Position numbers and translations under genes: made by a program. Shown one piece after another: positions 28,937-38,667 of a stretch of DNA of 64,000 nucleotides. Positions within the stretch are counted from its first letter, which is position 1. Each line of letters begins with the position of its first letter. The stretch lies in assembly GCF_020024835.1 (NCBI RefSeq), contig NZ_JAHHTD010000004.1:4837-68836 (forward strand), in the 5' to 3' direction. Source of the stretch: Campylobacter sp. (lineage in GTDB: Bacteria; Campylobacterota; Campylobacteria; Campylobacterales; Campylobacteraceae). The notes beneath the pieces are model-generated. The model was given only the letters and a program-made list of their open reading frames with translations, made no database searches and had not been told where the DNA came from.

Positions 28937-29341
28937 TTTAATTCTACCAATTCGATTAATAAATTATTATTCATCATAATAAAGCAAATTTTAGCAAAAT
29001 AACTAGCTTGTATTATATCAACTATCACAACCCCCCCCCCCAGTGGATAATATGCTTAAATCTTTTTGTATATTTTTACTTTCATAAGCTATGTGATACA
29101 TTTTGATTTTGTTTTTTAAATAATTATCTAAGATATTTGTATTTTCTAAATTTGATAAAAGTTCAAAACGATATTGCGGAAAAGTATTATTACTAGGAAT
29201 TATAAATTCGCCCATTACTCCTTGCGTTTGATCTACAAATTTTGCTTCTAATTTAAATCCTAATTTTTCAAAAATCTTTCTTTCTTTTTCAATATTTTTG
29301 CAAGCTACGCCTATGTGGTGTATTGGTAAATTTAATTTCAT
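28933..29341 (-). CDS. VOC (glyoxalase-fold) protein, phase-variable (OFF: frameshift at G11)
   Basis: The start is MKLNLPIHHIGVACKNIEKER, the metal-binding first half of a VOC/methylmalonyl-CoA-epimerase-like fold, with FELLS and MYHIAYES further on. With the present 11 G the frame ends at 29018 after 107 residues (...STGGGGCDS). With ten G it would continue to 28933 and 135 residues, ending LLIELVELK, the expected last beta-strand with its metal-ligand Glu. In that state its TGA overlaps the FkbH-like ATG (ATGA), so phase may also affect translation downstream. Confidence 0.8.
29031..29041. repeat. Homopolymer C11 (G11 coding) in the VOC gene (OFF)
   Basis: Eleven C on the plus strand. Ten would restore the reading frame. 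Confidence 0.9.
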
Positions 29342-30228
29342 TTAGTTAATACCACTGCCATAGTGATGGCATTTTTGAATTTTAAAGCTTTTTCTAAAGA
29401 ATAATCATTTGCCATAAAATATTCATAGTGTTTTATTTTTAAATCAGCTTTTTTTACCATATCAAAAACTTCATCATAATGAGAAAACAAATAAATATGA
29501 TCAATTGCCGGTGCATTAATAGGTATAGTAGCAAAGATTTCTCCATTTTCATTTAATAATTCTTTAGATCTTTGCAAAAATACCAAAGGATTTTCTACGT
29601 GTTCTAAAACCTCTCCTATGACTATCAAATCTGCTTTTTTGTTAAAATCAAATTGAAAAAAATCTTTACATAAGAATTCACATTTTTTTATAAGGTCATT
29701 TACTTGATTTTCTACCATATTTTTTGTTAATTCACAACTTGTTGGCGATAAATCTAAACCCAAATAATATTGAAATTTTAAAGATTTAAGAGCTCTTACA
29801 AAAAATTCCCCGTGTCCTGGACCTATTTCAAAATAATTACCATTTAAATTAGTGGAATTTATATAATTTTGAAAATATTTTCTAACTTTAATATGTGCTA
29901 TCCATATATAAGAGGATAAGGCAAGCCCTATCATATATTTTTTCATATATTTTTCATTAAAATATATTTTATTTTTTACTTCATCAAATTTATTGTATCT
30001 GTAGTGTCCATACTCTATAAAAAATTTTGTTTCTTCTAAAGTGTCATTTAGTATTGTTAAATAACACTCGCAAAGTTCATTTAAACTAATATTATTTTGT
30101 AAATAATATGTTATTAGATTGTTAAATTCTATTTCGTCTTCTTTTGAAAATACGACTTTATTTAGATATTTTAAGTGCATTGGATTTTGTATAGATATGA
30201 GTTTAAATAATTTATCTATATGATTCAA
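29338..30228 (-). CDS. SAM-dependent methyltransferase (glycan locus, tandem copy B)
   Basis: The 296-residue protein has a clear class I methyltransferase core: GNYFEIGPGHGEFFVRAL (motif I), YLGLDLSPTSCELTK, CKDFFQFDF, and the motif V-like ADLIVIGEVLEHVENP. The C-terminus (HIYLFSHYDEVFDMV) resembles UbiG/class-11 domains. It is a paralogue of the next gene upstream. Its stop overlaps the VOC ATG. The acceptor is unknown; O-methylation of an acyl or sugar group is a contextual guess. Confidence 0.85.
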   Translation of the reverse strand: MNHIDKLFKLISIQNPMHLKYLNKVVFSKEDEIEFNNLITYYLQNNISLNELCECYLTILNDTLEETKFFIEYGHYRYNKFDEVKNKIYFNEKYMKKYMIGLALSSYIWIAHIKVRKYFQNYINSTNLNGNYFEIGPGHGEFFVRALKSLKFQYYLGLDLSPTSCELTKNMVENQVNDLIKKCEFLCKDFFQFDFNKKADLIVIGEVLEHVENPLVFLQRSKELLNENGEIFATIPINAPAIDHIYLFSHYDEVFDMVKKADLKIKHYEYFMANDYSLEKALKFKNAITMAVVLTK

Positions 30229-30229
30229 A

Positions 30230-31129
30230 TTAATCCTTTTTTAAAACTACAGCCATAACTATAGCATTTTTAGTTTTTAAAGCTTTTTCTAAAGAATAAT
30301 CATTTGCCATAAAATACTCACAAGTTTTTATTTTCAAACCAGCTTCATCTAAAATTTTCTTAACCTCATCAGGATGAGAAAACAAATAAATATGATCAAT
30401 TGCTGGTGCATTAATAGGTATAGTAGCAAAGATTTCTCCATCATTACTTAGTAGTTTTTTAACATTTTTCATAAATACCAAAGGATTTTCTACGTGTTCT
30501 AAAACTTCTCCCATAACTACCAAGTCTGCTTTGTTATCAAATTCACATTTTGTAAAATCTTTGCATATAAATTCACATTTATCTAAAGTATTTACTTGAT
30601 TTTTTACCATATCCTTACTCATTTGGCAACTAATAGGTGATATATCTATGCCATAATATTGGTTAAATTTATTGCTTCTAATGGCTTTTACAAAAAATTC
30701 CCCGTGCCCTGGACCTATCTCTAAATAAGTATTTTTAATTTCTTTTTTATCATCTATATATTTTGCAAAGTATCTTCTAACTTCAATATGAGCATTCCAT
30801 ATAAAAGAGGATATTGCAAGCCCTACCATATATTTTTTCATATATTCTTCATTTAAATATACTTTATTTTCTACTTCTGCTAATGTGTTATATCGGTATT
30901 TTCCATATTCTATGAAAAATTTTGTTTCTTCTAAAGTGTCATTTAAAACTACTACATAACTTTGAGCTTGTTCTTCTAAGCTTATATTTAAACTTTCTTT
31001 GTAATAAATAATAAGTTTTTCTAAATCATCATATTCTTCTGTGCTAAGTTTTAAACCATCTAAACATTTTTTATGCAAAGGGTTCTTTTTTTCTATCAAA
31101 TCAAATAATTTTTTTGAATTTTCTAGCAT
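30230..31129 (-). CDS. SAM-dependent methyltransferase (glycan locus, tandem copy A)
   Basis: A 299-residue paralogue of copy B with the same motifs (YLEIGPGHGEFFVKAI, YGIDISPISCQMSK, ADLVVMGEVLEHVENPL). DNA identity is high in patches such as the C-terminal MANDYSLEKALK block. One base separates it from copy B, and its start overlaps the ACP copy 2 stop by 7 bases. Two methyltransferases of one family in tandem would fit two successive methylations of one small substrate. Confidence 0.85.
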   Translation of the reverse strand: MLENSKKLFDLIEKKNPLHKKCLDGLKLSTEEYDDLEKLIIYYKESLNISLEEQAQSYVVVLNDTLEETKFFIEYGKYRYNTLAEVENKVYLNEEYMKKYMVGLAISSFIWNAHIEVRRYFAKYIDDKKEIKNTYLEIGPGHGEFFVKAIRSNKFNQYYGIDISPISCQMSKDMVKNQVNTLDKCEFICKDFTKCEFDNKADLVVMGEVLEHVENPLVFMKNVKKLLSNDGEIFATIPINAPAIDHIYLFSHPDEVKKILDEAGLKIKTCEYFMANDYSLEKALKTKNAIVMAVVLKKD

Positions 31130-31359
31130 AATTTATCCTTTATAGCTTGCAATAACTCATTTTGCGATTTTAAATTTCTCATTTCATCTTTGTTAAATTT
31201 TATATTAAATTCTTCTTCTAGGCTCATTATTATATCTATATGATTTAAAGAAGTCCAATTTTTAGAATTTTGCATACTTAAATTTGAATTTTCATCTACT
31301 TTAAGTTCTAAAATATTTTCTAAGATTTCATAGAATTTTTTTTCCATTTGCTTATTCAT
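31123..31359 (-). CDS. Acyl carrier protein of the glycan locus (copy 2)
   Basis: A 78-residue ACP-like protein. The phosphopantetheine Ser lies in KNWTSLNHIDIIMSLEEEF (about residue 34), in the usual TS/DS-L context. It differs from copy 1 and is encoded beside the AAC(3)-like acyltransferase and the paired methyltransferases, so the two carriers may hold different intermediates. An RBS (AGGAATT) precedes the ATG. Confidence 0.8.
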   Translation of the reverse strand: MNKQMEKKFYEILENILELKVDENSNLSMQNSKNWTSLNHIDIIMSLEEEFNIKFNKDEMRNLKSQNELLQAIKDKLC

Positions 31360-31381
31360 ATTAATTCCTATTCAGTTAAAA

Positions 31382-32149
31382 TCAAAGCTCCCCCCCCCCC
31401 CATTGATAAAAAGACTTTTCAATAGCTCTAGTATATGATCTAAAATTAAAACTAGATATAAAACTTCCCGCAAAATCAAGCTCTTTATAATGTTTCGTGC
31501 TTTGAGCGATTTTATTAATATTATCTACATTTGGTAAAGAAGGTCTATCTAAATGTCTCACATAATAACTAATACTAATATCTTCGCTAGTTTCGCCAAT
31601 TATTTTACCACTAAAAGTTTTAAAATATCTATAAGGAACTTGAATTTTTTCTTCCACATAATGAGTTATTGTATGCCCCTCTCTCGTGCCAAATAATATT
31701 AACTTTGCATTATATTTTACTAACAAATCAAAGATACTATTTTCTCCAAAACAGCTATTATGCTTTTTAATAAAATCTTGTTTTTTAGCTCCCCAAAGTG
31801 CAAACGAAAAAATAGGGTCATTGCTACGAATAACTTCATTTTGCTTTCTAAAGTATTCATTTAATAATCCTACTTCACATTTTGAATTTAACTTATCATA
31901 AATTTTATTTTTGCAAAAACTATAGGTAAAAGTTGGCATTATTAAAGTGCCTTCTTTTCCTATAGCTTCAAAAAAAGCTTCAAGTATAGTTTGTAAAAAT
32001 TCATTTTTAGAAAGTAGGGGGATTCCAAATTTAAAAAGCTCAGTATGAACGCATATGATATCGCCTTTTTTAATGCCGATTCCATAAAGAGTTTTTACTA
32101 AATCATCTTTAGTGTATTTTTTATTATTATATTCTAAAAAATATTTCAT
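31382..32149 (-). CDS. AAC(3)-type acyltransferase with a C-terminal G12 tract
   Basis: The 255-residue protein is related to aminoglycoside 3-N-acetyltransferases: YGIGIKKGDIICVHTELFKFGIP, EGTLIMPTFTYSF and ITHYVEEK segments. In flagellar glycan loci this family is thought to acylate the sugar rather than an antibiotic. The tract (G12) is close to the stop and gives the tail WGGGEL. G11 would give WGGGSFDFN and G13 WGGGGALILTE, so length change alters only the last residues and the distance to the following ACP start. It overlaps the DUF4910 gene by four bases (ATGA). Confidence 0.8.
   Translation of the reverse strand: MKYFLEYNNKKYTKDDLVKTLYGIGIKKGDIICVHTELFKFGIPLLSKNEFLQTILEAFFEAIGKEGTLIMPTFTYSFCKNKIYDKLNSKCEVGLLNEYFRKQNEVIRSNDPIFSFALWGAKKQDFIKKHNSCFGENSIFDLLVKYNAKLILFGTREGHTITHYVEEKIQVPYRYFKTFSGKIIGETSEDISISYYVRHLDRPSLPNVDNINKIAQSTKHYKELDFAGSFISSFNFRSYTRAIEKSFYQWGGGEL
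31390..31401. repeat. Homopolymer C12 (G12 coding) at the 3' end of the AAC(3)-like gene
   Basis: Twelve C on the plus strand, the longest tract in the window, located only a few codons before the stop. Confidence 0.9.
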
Positions 32150-33409
32150 TTTATAAGCTCGTTTTCTTTTAAAATTTTTATCAATTCTTTTAATTCATAG
32201 CCTTGCAAATTTAGCTTATTTGCTATGTCTAAGACATCGTTTTTACCATCACAATAAGCTAGAAAATTACAAATTAATGGTATTTGACTATTAGTATAGT
32301 GTGTGTTAGTTGTATGGTATAAGCCTCTTTTGCCTAAATTTGGTTCGCAAATTGTAGTATTTGTATAAATTTCATTTACTTCTAAATTTAAAATGATCTC
32401 TTTCATAGCTTCTAATGCACCTTCTAAGCCTTTTTGACTAATGAAATTTAAATCATCTTTGCTAGTGTGGTATTCTTTATAATCACCAAAACGAGTTCTG
32501 CATATACCAACAACACCTAAATTTACTAATGGAGAATTAAACTGCCTTTCATTTCCACCTCTATCTAAAAAGTTAAAACTTTTAAAATTTGTTTTATTTT
32601 TTAGAGTATGAAGGGCTACTTTATCGCTTAGTGTATTTTCATTTGGCGAATGTATGAGAGAATAAGCATTATCATCACCTATGCAAGAAAGAGCAAAGCC
32701 TGCTTTAGTGTATTTTTGCAAATGTGTTAAATGTTTGTTTATATAAACTATGCTTCCTATGGTTTCAGGTGCTATTAAAAAGCGATAATTATACTTTCTT
32801 TCTTTTTGCGCTAAAAGCCATTTAGCTAAAAATATAGCGACTATAGGACTACTTAGCTCATTATTTGCCATAGAAGGATGACATAAATATGAGCTTATTA
32901 AAATTTCATCTTTATTATTTTGAGTGCTAGGGATTATAAAATCAGCATAATTTAGCACCCCATCAAAATGCTTTGCATCTATAAAAACTTTATATTTACC
33001 TTGCTTTAATTTTATTTTATCTTTGTGTTTAATACAAAATCCCCATCTTTTTTTGTAATAACTTGTTACATAAGGTATAGCATCTGGATAATCTTCTATG
33101 GAATACAAATGTTCTTGTAAGCTTTCTAGTTGCAATTCTTGGTTTATACCTTGAGAATAATTTAACACATGTAAATTATTTTCTTTAAAATCACAAATCT
33201 TTTTTCCTTCTGGAGTGATGATATAAGCGTCATTTATTTGCCACTCTTGAGGGACTTCCCAATCATAAACTTTAGTTCCACTTTTTATGGAATGAATTTT
33301 TAATACACCCCCCCCCCATAGCATCATCAAGAATTTTTAAACTTTGTCTAAAACCTTCTCCTGTTATACTTCTACATATTGGGAAGAGTTTGCAAGCTAA
33401 ATCATACAT
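32146..33409 (-). CDS. DUF4910/M28-like protein, phase-variable (OFF: frameshift at G10), homologue of Cj1295
   Basis: The gene begins at 33409 (MYDLACKLFPICRSITGEG), or at 33434 if an upstream tract is in frame. It breaks at a G10 tract (33308-33317). The remaining ~380 residues (VLKIHSIKSGTKVYDWEVPQEW onward) are open to 32146. Nine G would join them into ~420 residues. The body has the aminopeptidase-like segments ISSYLCHPSMANNELSSP and RFLIAPETIGS, with FGDYKEYHTSKDD downstream. In C. jejuni, Cj1295 (same family and position) is phase-variable and needed for a modified pseudaminic acid on flagellin. Confidence 0.82.
33308..33317. repeat. Homopolymer C10 (G10 coding) in the DUF4910 gene (OFF)
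   Basis: Ten C on the plus strand. Nine would restore the frame (ATG GGG GGG GGT GTA). Confidence 0.9.
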
Positions 33410-33418
33410 CCCCCCCCC
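33410..33418. repeat. Homopolymer C9 (G9 coding) at the 5' end of the DUF4910 gene
   Basis: Nine C directly upstream of the ATG at 33409. With 11 (or 8) G the upstream ATG at 33434 (MQKILRGGG...) would be in frame with the gene. With nine it is not, and the G run itself sits where a Shine-Dalgarno would be. Confidence 0.85.
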
Positions 33419-33433
33419 GTAATATCTTTTGCA

Positions 33434-35820
<2,387 letters not shown>

Positions 35821-35963
35821 TCTTATTATAAAAAATCTCTTACAAATTCTGGAAAAAGAACAGCTGTAATGCTTGGAAATGTAAGTGAAACATTATAAGA
35901 AGTTCAACGCCCTTTAATTACAGCTGATGAATGTATGAGATTACCTTCTGTTAAAAAAGATAA
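35821..35963 (+). pseudogene. Fragment of a VirD4/TraG-type coupling protein (C-terminal part)
   Basis: The frame from 35821 reads KSLTNSGKRTAVML...NVSETL, then TAA at 35896, then EVQRPLITADECMRLPSVKKDK. The RPLITADECMRLP segment is what the C-terminal region of VirD4/TraG ATPases looks like (RPLxTxDExMRLP), and the preceding Ser/Thr-rich piece fits the usual upstream linker. No Walker motifs remain and the frame has an in-frame stop, so it is a remnant. The short match makes this moderately certain. Confidence 0.55.
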
Positions 35964-35965
35964 GA

Positions 35966-36223
35966 ATGAATGGTTTTATTATTAAAGATGGTGTAGATTT
36001 TGAAAATACCGCTGAATATAAAGCTATAAAAGAAAACATAAAAGCTATTATATCTTTGAATTCTCTTAGTAAAGATACTTTTGGAAAAGATTTACTAGAA
36101 CTCACTTCAAAAAATCTAACTTTTAATGAAGCTATGCAAGATAAAAGCTTTTCTTTGATGTCCAAACAAAGACTTAAAATTTTTAAAGATAGAGCTTTTC
36201 AACAAATCGGTATGATATTGTAA
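35966..36223 (+). CDS. Hypothetical 85-residue protein
   Basis: I do not recognise this small protein. It begins MNGFIIKDGVDFENTAEYKAIKE and is rich in Lys, Leu and Asp with predicted helices. It has no membrane segment and no Cys. It lies immediately after the coupling-protein remnant, and no clear RBS precedes the ATG. It could be a plasmid accessory gene or the tail of a larger gene cut by the same deletion. It precedes the antitoxin-Fic pair. Confidence 0.4.
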   Translation: MNGFIIKDGVDFENTAEYKAIKENIKAIISLNSLSKDTFGKDLLELTSKNLTFNEAMQDKSFSLMSKQRLKIFKDRAFQQIGMIL

Positions 36224-36303
36224 TAATATCATTATATTATCATATTAATATTATTTTAATTTTAATATGATATAATACTTTTACAAATTAAAAAGGAGCA
36301 AAT
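36224..36303. promoter_or_regulatory. AT-rich promoter region of the antitoxin-fic operon with a 16-bp box shared with parA
   Basis: The 16-mer TTAATATTATTTTAAT at 36245-36260 recurs exactly at 37646-37661, before parA. In both places it is followed by a TATGATAT-type -10-like segment. AAAAGGAG precedes the antitoxin ATG. The shared box may be an operator for a common regulator or a partition site. Confidence 0.4.
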
Positions 36304-36555
36304 ATGAAAAAACAATACCCTGAAGTGCATAGCTTAGAAGAAAGCCTTGCAATACTTAAAAAGTATAAAGATGATTTGACTAAAAAAGATTATGAAGATA
36401 TTAAATCTACCATTTGCGGACACGCTATTGAAGATATTTTTGCAAATGAAAAAGACATTATTATGCTAGTTAAAATGAGTGTATATAACTTAAGTGCTGA
36501 TGAAATTTTAGCAGAATACAAAGAAAAAGGATTTGTAGAATATGAAAAAAAGTAA
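36304..36555 (+). CDS. Small antitoxin-like protein paired with Fic
   Basis: An 83-residue, largely helical protein (HSLEESLAILKKYKDDLTKKDYEDI ... SADEILAEYKEKG) whose last 14 bases overlap the fic gene. The gene size, order and overlap match class I Fic toxin-antitoxin modules (VbhA-VbhT type). I do not see a clean (S/T)xxxE(G/N) inhibitory motif in it, so the mode of inhibition is uncertain. It has a good AAAAGGAG RBS. Confidence 0.6.
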   Translation: MKKQYPEVHSLEESLAILKKYKDDLTKKDYEDIKSTICGHAIEDIFANEKDIIMLVKMSVYNLSADEILAEYKEKGFVEYEKK

Positions 36556-37180
36556 TGAAGAAATTTTTAAAAATTTAATTATAGAGAATAAACTTGGTAT
36601 AAAAGATGAGAATTTATTTGATATAGAATCAAGAAAATACACTCTAGCAAAAACTAAAGAAATAATTAAAACACCTATTAAAGGTAATTTTGATTATAAA
36701 CACTTGAAAAATATACACAAATATATTTTTCAAGATATATTTCATTGGGCTGGTAAAGATAGAATGGAAGTTGGATTAAGTGGTTTTATGTCTAAAGGAG
36801 ATTCTTTATTTTGCTCTGCTGAATTTATTCCAGGAGAAGCCAAAAAAATCTTTGATAAACTTGCAAAAAATAATTATCTAAAAAATTCTAAAGATCTTAA
36901 TCATTTTGCTACGAATTTAGCAGATTTTATGTCTGATTTAAATGCCTTACATCCTTTTAGAGAAGGTAATGGACGCACTCAAAGAATATTTTTAAATGAA
37001 TTAGCTAAAAATGCTGGCTATAAACTTGATTTAAATTTAATACCAAAAGATAAAATGATTAAAGCTTCTATCGAAGCTATGCAATGTCATAATGAAAAAC
37101 TTGAAACTTTAATTAAAACCAATCTAAAAAGTTTTAGACAAAACCTAAATAAAGAGCAAAATCAAGGATTATCATTGTAA
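36542..37180 (+). CDS. fic: Fic-domain protein (putative AMP-transferase toxin)
   Basis: The 212-residue protein carries the full active motif HPFREGNGRTQR (residues 137-148), including the catalytic His and the phosphate-binding Asn/Arg. Upstream, FQDIFHWAGKDR and the flap region are typical of Fic/DOC folds. Such enzymes usually transfer AMP from ATP to target proteins. With an antitoxin-like partner directly upstream it most likely is a toxin-antitoxin module stabilising the element. Campylobacter fetus carries several Fic proteins on a type IV secretion island, so a secreted-effector role cannot be excluded. No secretion signal is evident. Confidence 0.85.
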   Translation: MKKSNEEIFKNLIIENKLGIKDENLFDIESRKYTLAKTKEIIKTPIKGNFDYKHLKNIHKYIFQDIFHWAGKDRMEVGLSGFMSKGDSLFCSAEFIPGEAKKIFDKLAKNNYLKNSKDLNHFATNLADFMSDLNALHPFREGNGRTQRIFLNELAKNAGYKLDLNLIPKDKMIKASIEAMQCHNEKLETLIKTNLKSFRQNLNKEQNQGLSL

Positions 37181-37183
37181 ATA

Positions 37184-37606
37184 ATGAAAAACATTTTCGC
37201 AAAATCTTCAATTATACTAGCAATAGTTTTTATACTAATATATCTAATGTGCTATTTTTTCAAAATACATTTTAATACAACTTTTTCTATGCCACTTGGC
37301 ATTTATAAAATCATATTTGAATCTTTTATAAAACAAATAGATACTTTATTTTTAAAACAAAAATCTGATTTAGAAACTTTTAAAGTCAATATAATAAATG
37401 ATATAAAAGAACACAGCGCTAAATCTCGAAAAAAATTAAAAACAATAATTAATGAAATAAGCACAAATATTAATACAAAATCTGAAATAAAACAAGATAA
37501 TAATCTTAACAATTCTAAAAAAATTAACTTAAATTATTTATTGATTTTCTTTGCTGGTCAAATTATTTTTCTTCTAATTGGCTTAATCATTGGTATTACA
37601 ATATAA
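37184..37606 (+). CDS. Short membrane protein with a TraF-like peptidase start (likely truncated or fused)
   Basis: Residues 7-27 are a membrane helix, followed by HFNTTFSMPLGIYKI, which matches the catalytic-Ser segment of conjugative TraF/S26 signal peptidases (N-T-T-x-S-x-P-x-G-x-Y). After that the homology stops. The remaining 90 residues are a Lys/Asn-rich helical stretch and a second membrane helix (LLIFFAGQIIFLLIGLIIGI), and the peptidase lysine region is absent. It looks like a peptidase 5' end joined to another membrane protein's tail. It starts four bases after fic. Confidence 0.45.
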   Translation: MKNIFAKSSIILAIVFILIYLMCYFFKIHFNTTFSMPLGIYKIIFESFIKQIDTLFLKQKSDLETFKVNIINDIKEHSAKSRKKLKTIINEISTNINTKSEIKQDNNLNNSKKINLNYLLIFFAGQIIFLLIGLIIGITI

Positions 37607-37698
37607 TATTTATATGATAATATTATAATATTAAAATAATATATTTTAATATTATTTTAATGTTTTTATGATATTATAATAAAAAATAAAGGATTGAA
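37607..37698. promoter_or_regulatory. AT palindrome-rich region upstream of parA
   Basis: It contains stacked AT inverted repeats such as ATAATATTAAAATAATAT and the 16-bp box (37646-37661) also present upstream of the antitoxin. Its position before parA suits an autoregulatory operator or centromere-like site. AAAGGA precedes the parA ATG. Confidence 0.4.
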
Positions 37699-38385
37699 AT
37701 GGTTATTTCTATTGTAAATGAAAAAGGTGGAAGCGGTAAAACTACATTGGCTGTCAATTTATCTGCTCGATTAGCTGAAGATGGTGATAATGTTCTATTA
37801 ATTGATGCTGATCCGCAAAAATCAACTGAAGTTTTTTCAGATATGAGAAGTCAATCAAATTTAGAACCTTTGTTTTCAAGCGTTTCAAAAACTGGAATAA
37901 GTCTAGGTGATGAGATTAAAAGAATGAAAAATGCTTTTGATAGCATTATAGTTGATACTGGTGGTAGAGATTCAAAAGAAATGAGAAAAGCTATACTTTC
38001 ATCAAATATTATCATCATACCCACTATCCCAAGTCAATATGATGTTAATGTTTTAGATCATATGTTAAATATATATCAAGAAGTAACTGAATTTAATTCA
38101 GATTTATTAGCATTAATTTTAGTCAATAGAGTTTCACCTAATCCTTTTTTGACAAAAGAATTAAATAATCTTAAAGATTATATCAATGAAGCAAAGAAAG
38201 ATAAAGGATTGGAAAAAGTAATTATGATGGAAAGTGTAATCTATGAAAGACAAGCATATCGTAAAGCTGTAGTAGATGGTAAAAGTATGAAAGAATTTTG
38301 CGATAAAAATGATAAAGCTTTAAAAGATTTTGAAAGCTTTTACAAAGAGCTTTTAAGCATAGCAAATGAAAAACTAGGAGCATAA
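37699..38385 (+). CDS. parA: ParA-family partition ATPase
   Basis: The 228-residue Walker-type ATPase has the deviant Walker [17 protein letters not shown] (residues 7-22) and [15 protein letters not shown] A' ([14 protein letters not shown]). Walker B is [14 protein letters not shown]. There is no N-terminal DNA-binding domain, so it is the small ParA type used by plasmids and integrative elements for segregation. The ribbon-helix-helix protein three bases downstream is the likely partner. Confidence 0.9.
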   Translation: MVISIVNEKGGSGKTTLAVNLSARLAEDGDNVLLIDADPQKSTEVFSDMRSQSNLEPLFSSVSKTGISLGDEIKRMKNAFDSIIVDTGGRDSKEMRKAILSSNIIIIPTIPSQYDVNVLDHMLNIYQEVTEFNSDLLALILVNRVSPNPFLTKELNNLKDYINEAKKDKGLEKVIMMESVIYERQAYRKAVVDGKSMKEFCDKNDKALKDFESFYKELLSIANEKLGA

Positions 38386-38387
38386 TA

Positions 38388-38612
38388 ATGGGATTTAAAA
38401 AGTTAAGTTCAAAAACACCAAAAAATGAAAAAGATTTTGTTGATTTGGCTCGTGGTGAAACAAGCAACAATAATAACAATAAAAGAAATAAAAAACTTAT
38501 GGTAAATTTTACTGAAGAAGAGTATAAAATACTAAATCAAGAAGCTAGTTCAATGGGCTTGGGTTTAAACTCATATGTAAGATTTAAAATTTTTAGCAAA
38601 AATAGCAATTAA
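38388..38612 (+). CDS. Ribbon-helix-helix protein, probable partition partner
   Basis: A 74-residue basic protein with an Asn run (NNNNNKR) linking a disordered N-terminus to a C-terminal ribbon-helix-helix-like domain (KKLMVNFTEEEYKILNQEASSMGLGLNSYVRFKIF). Small ParA proteins often pair with such proteins as centromere-binding ParB equivalents. It could also be a CopG-like regulator. Confidence 0.7.
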   Translation: MGFKKLSSKTPKNEKDFVDLARGETSNNNNNKRNKKLMVNFTEEEYKILNQEASSMGLGLNSYVRFKIFSKNSN

Positions 38613-38667
38613 AATCAAATCTTTATCAAGTAAACTTTTTAAGATTTAAAAATATAGGAACATAATT

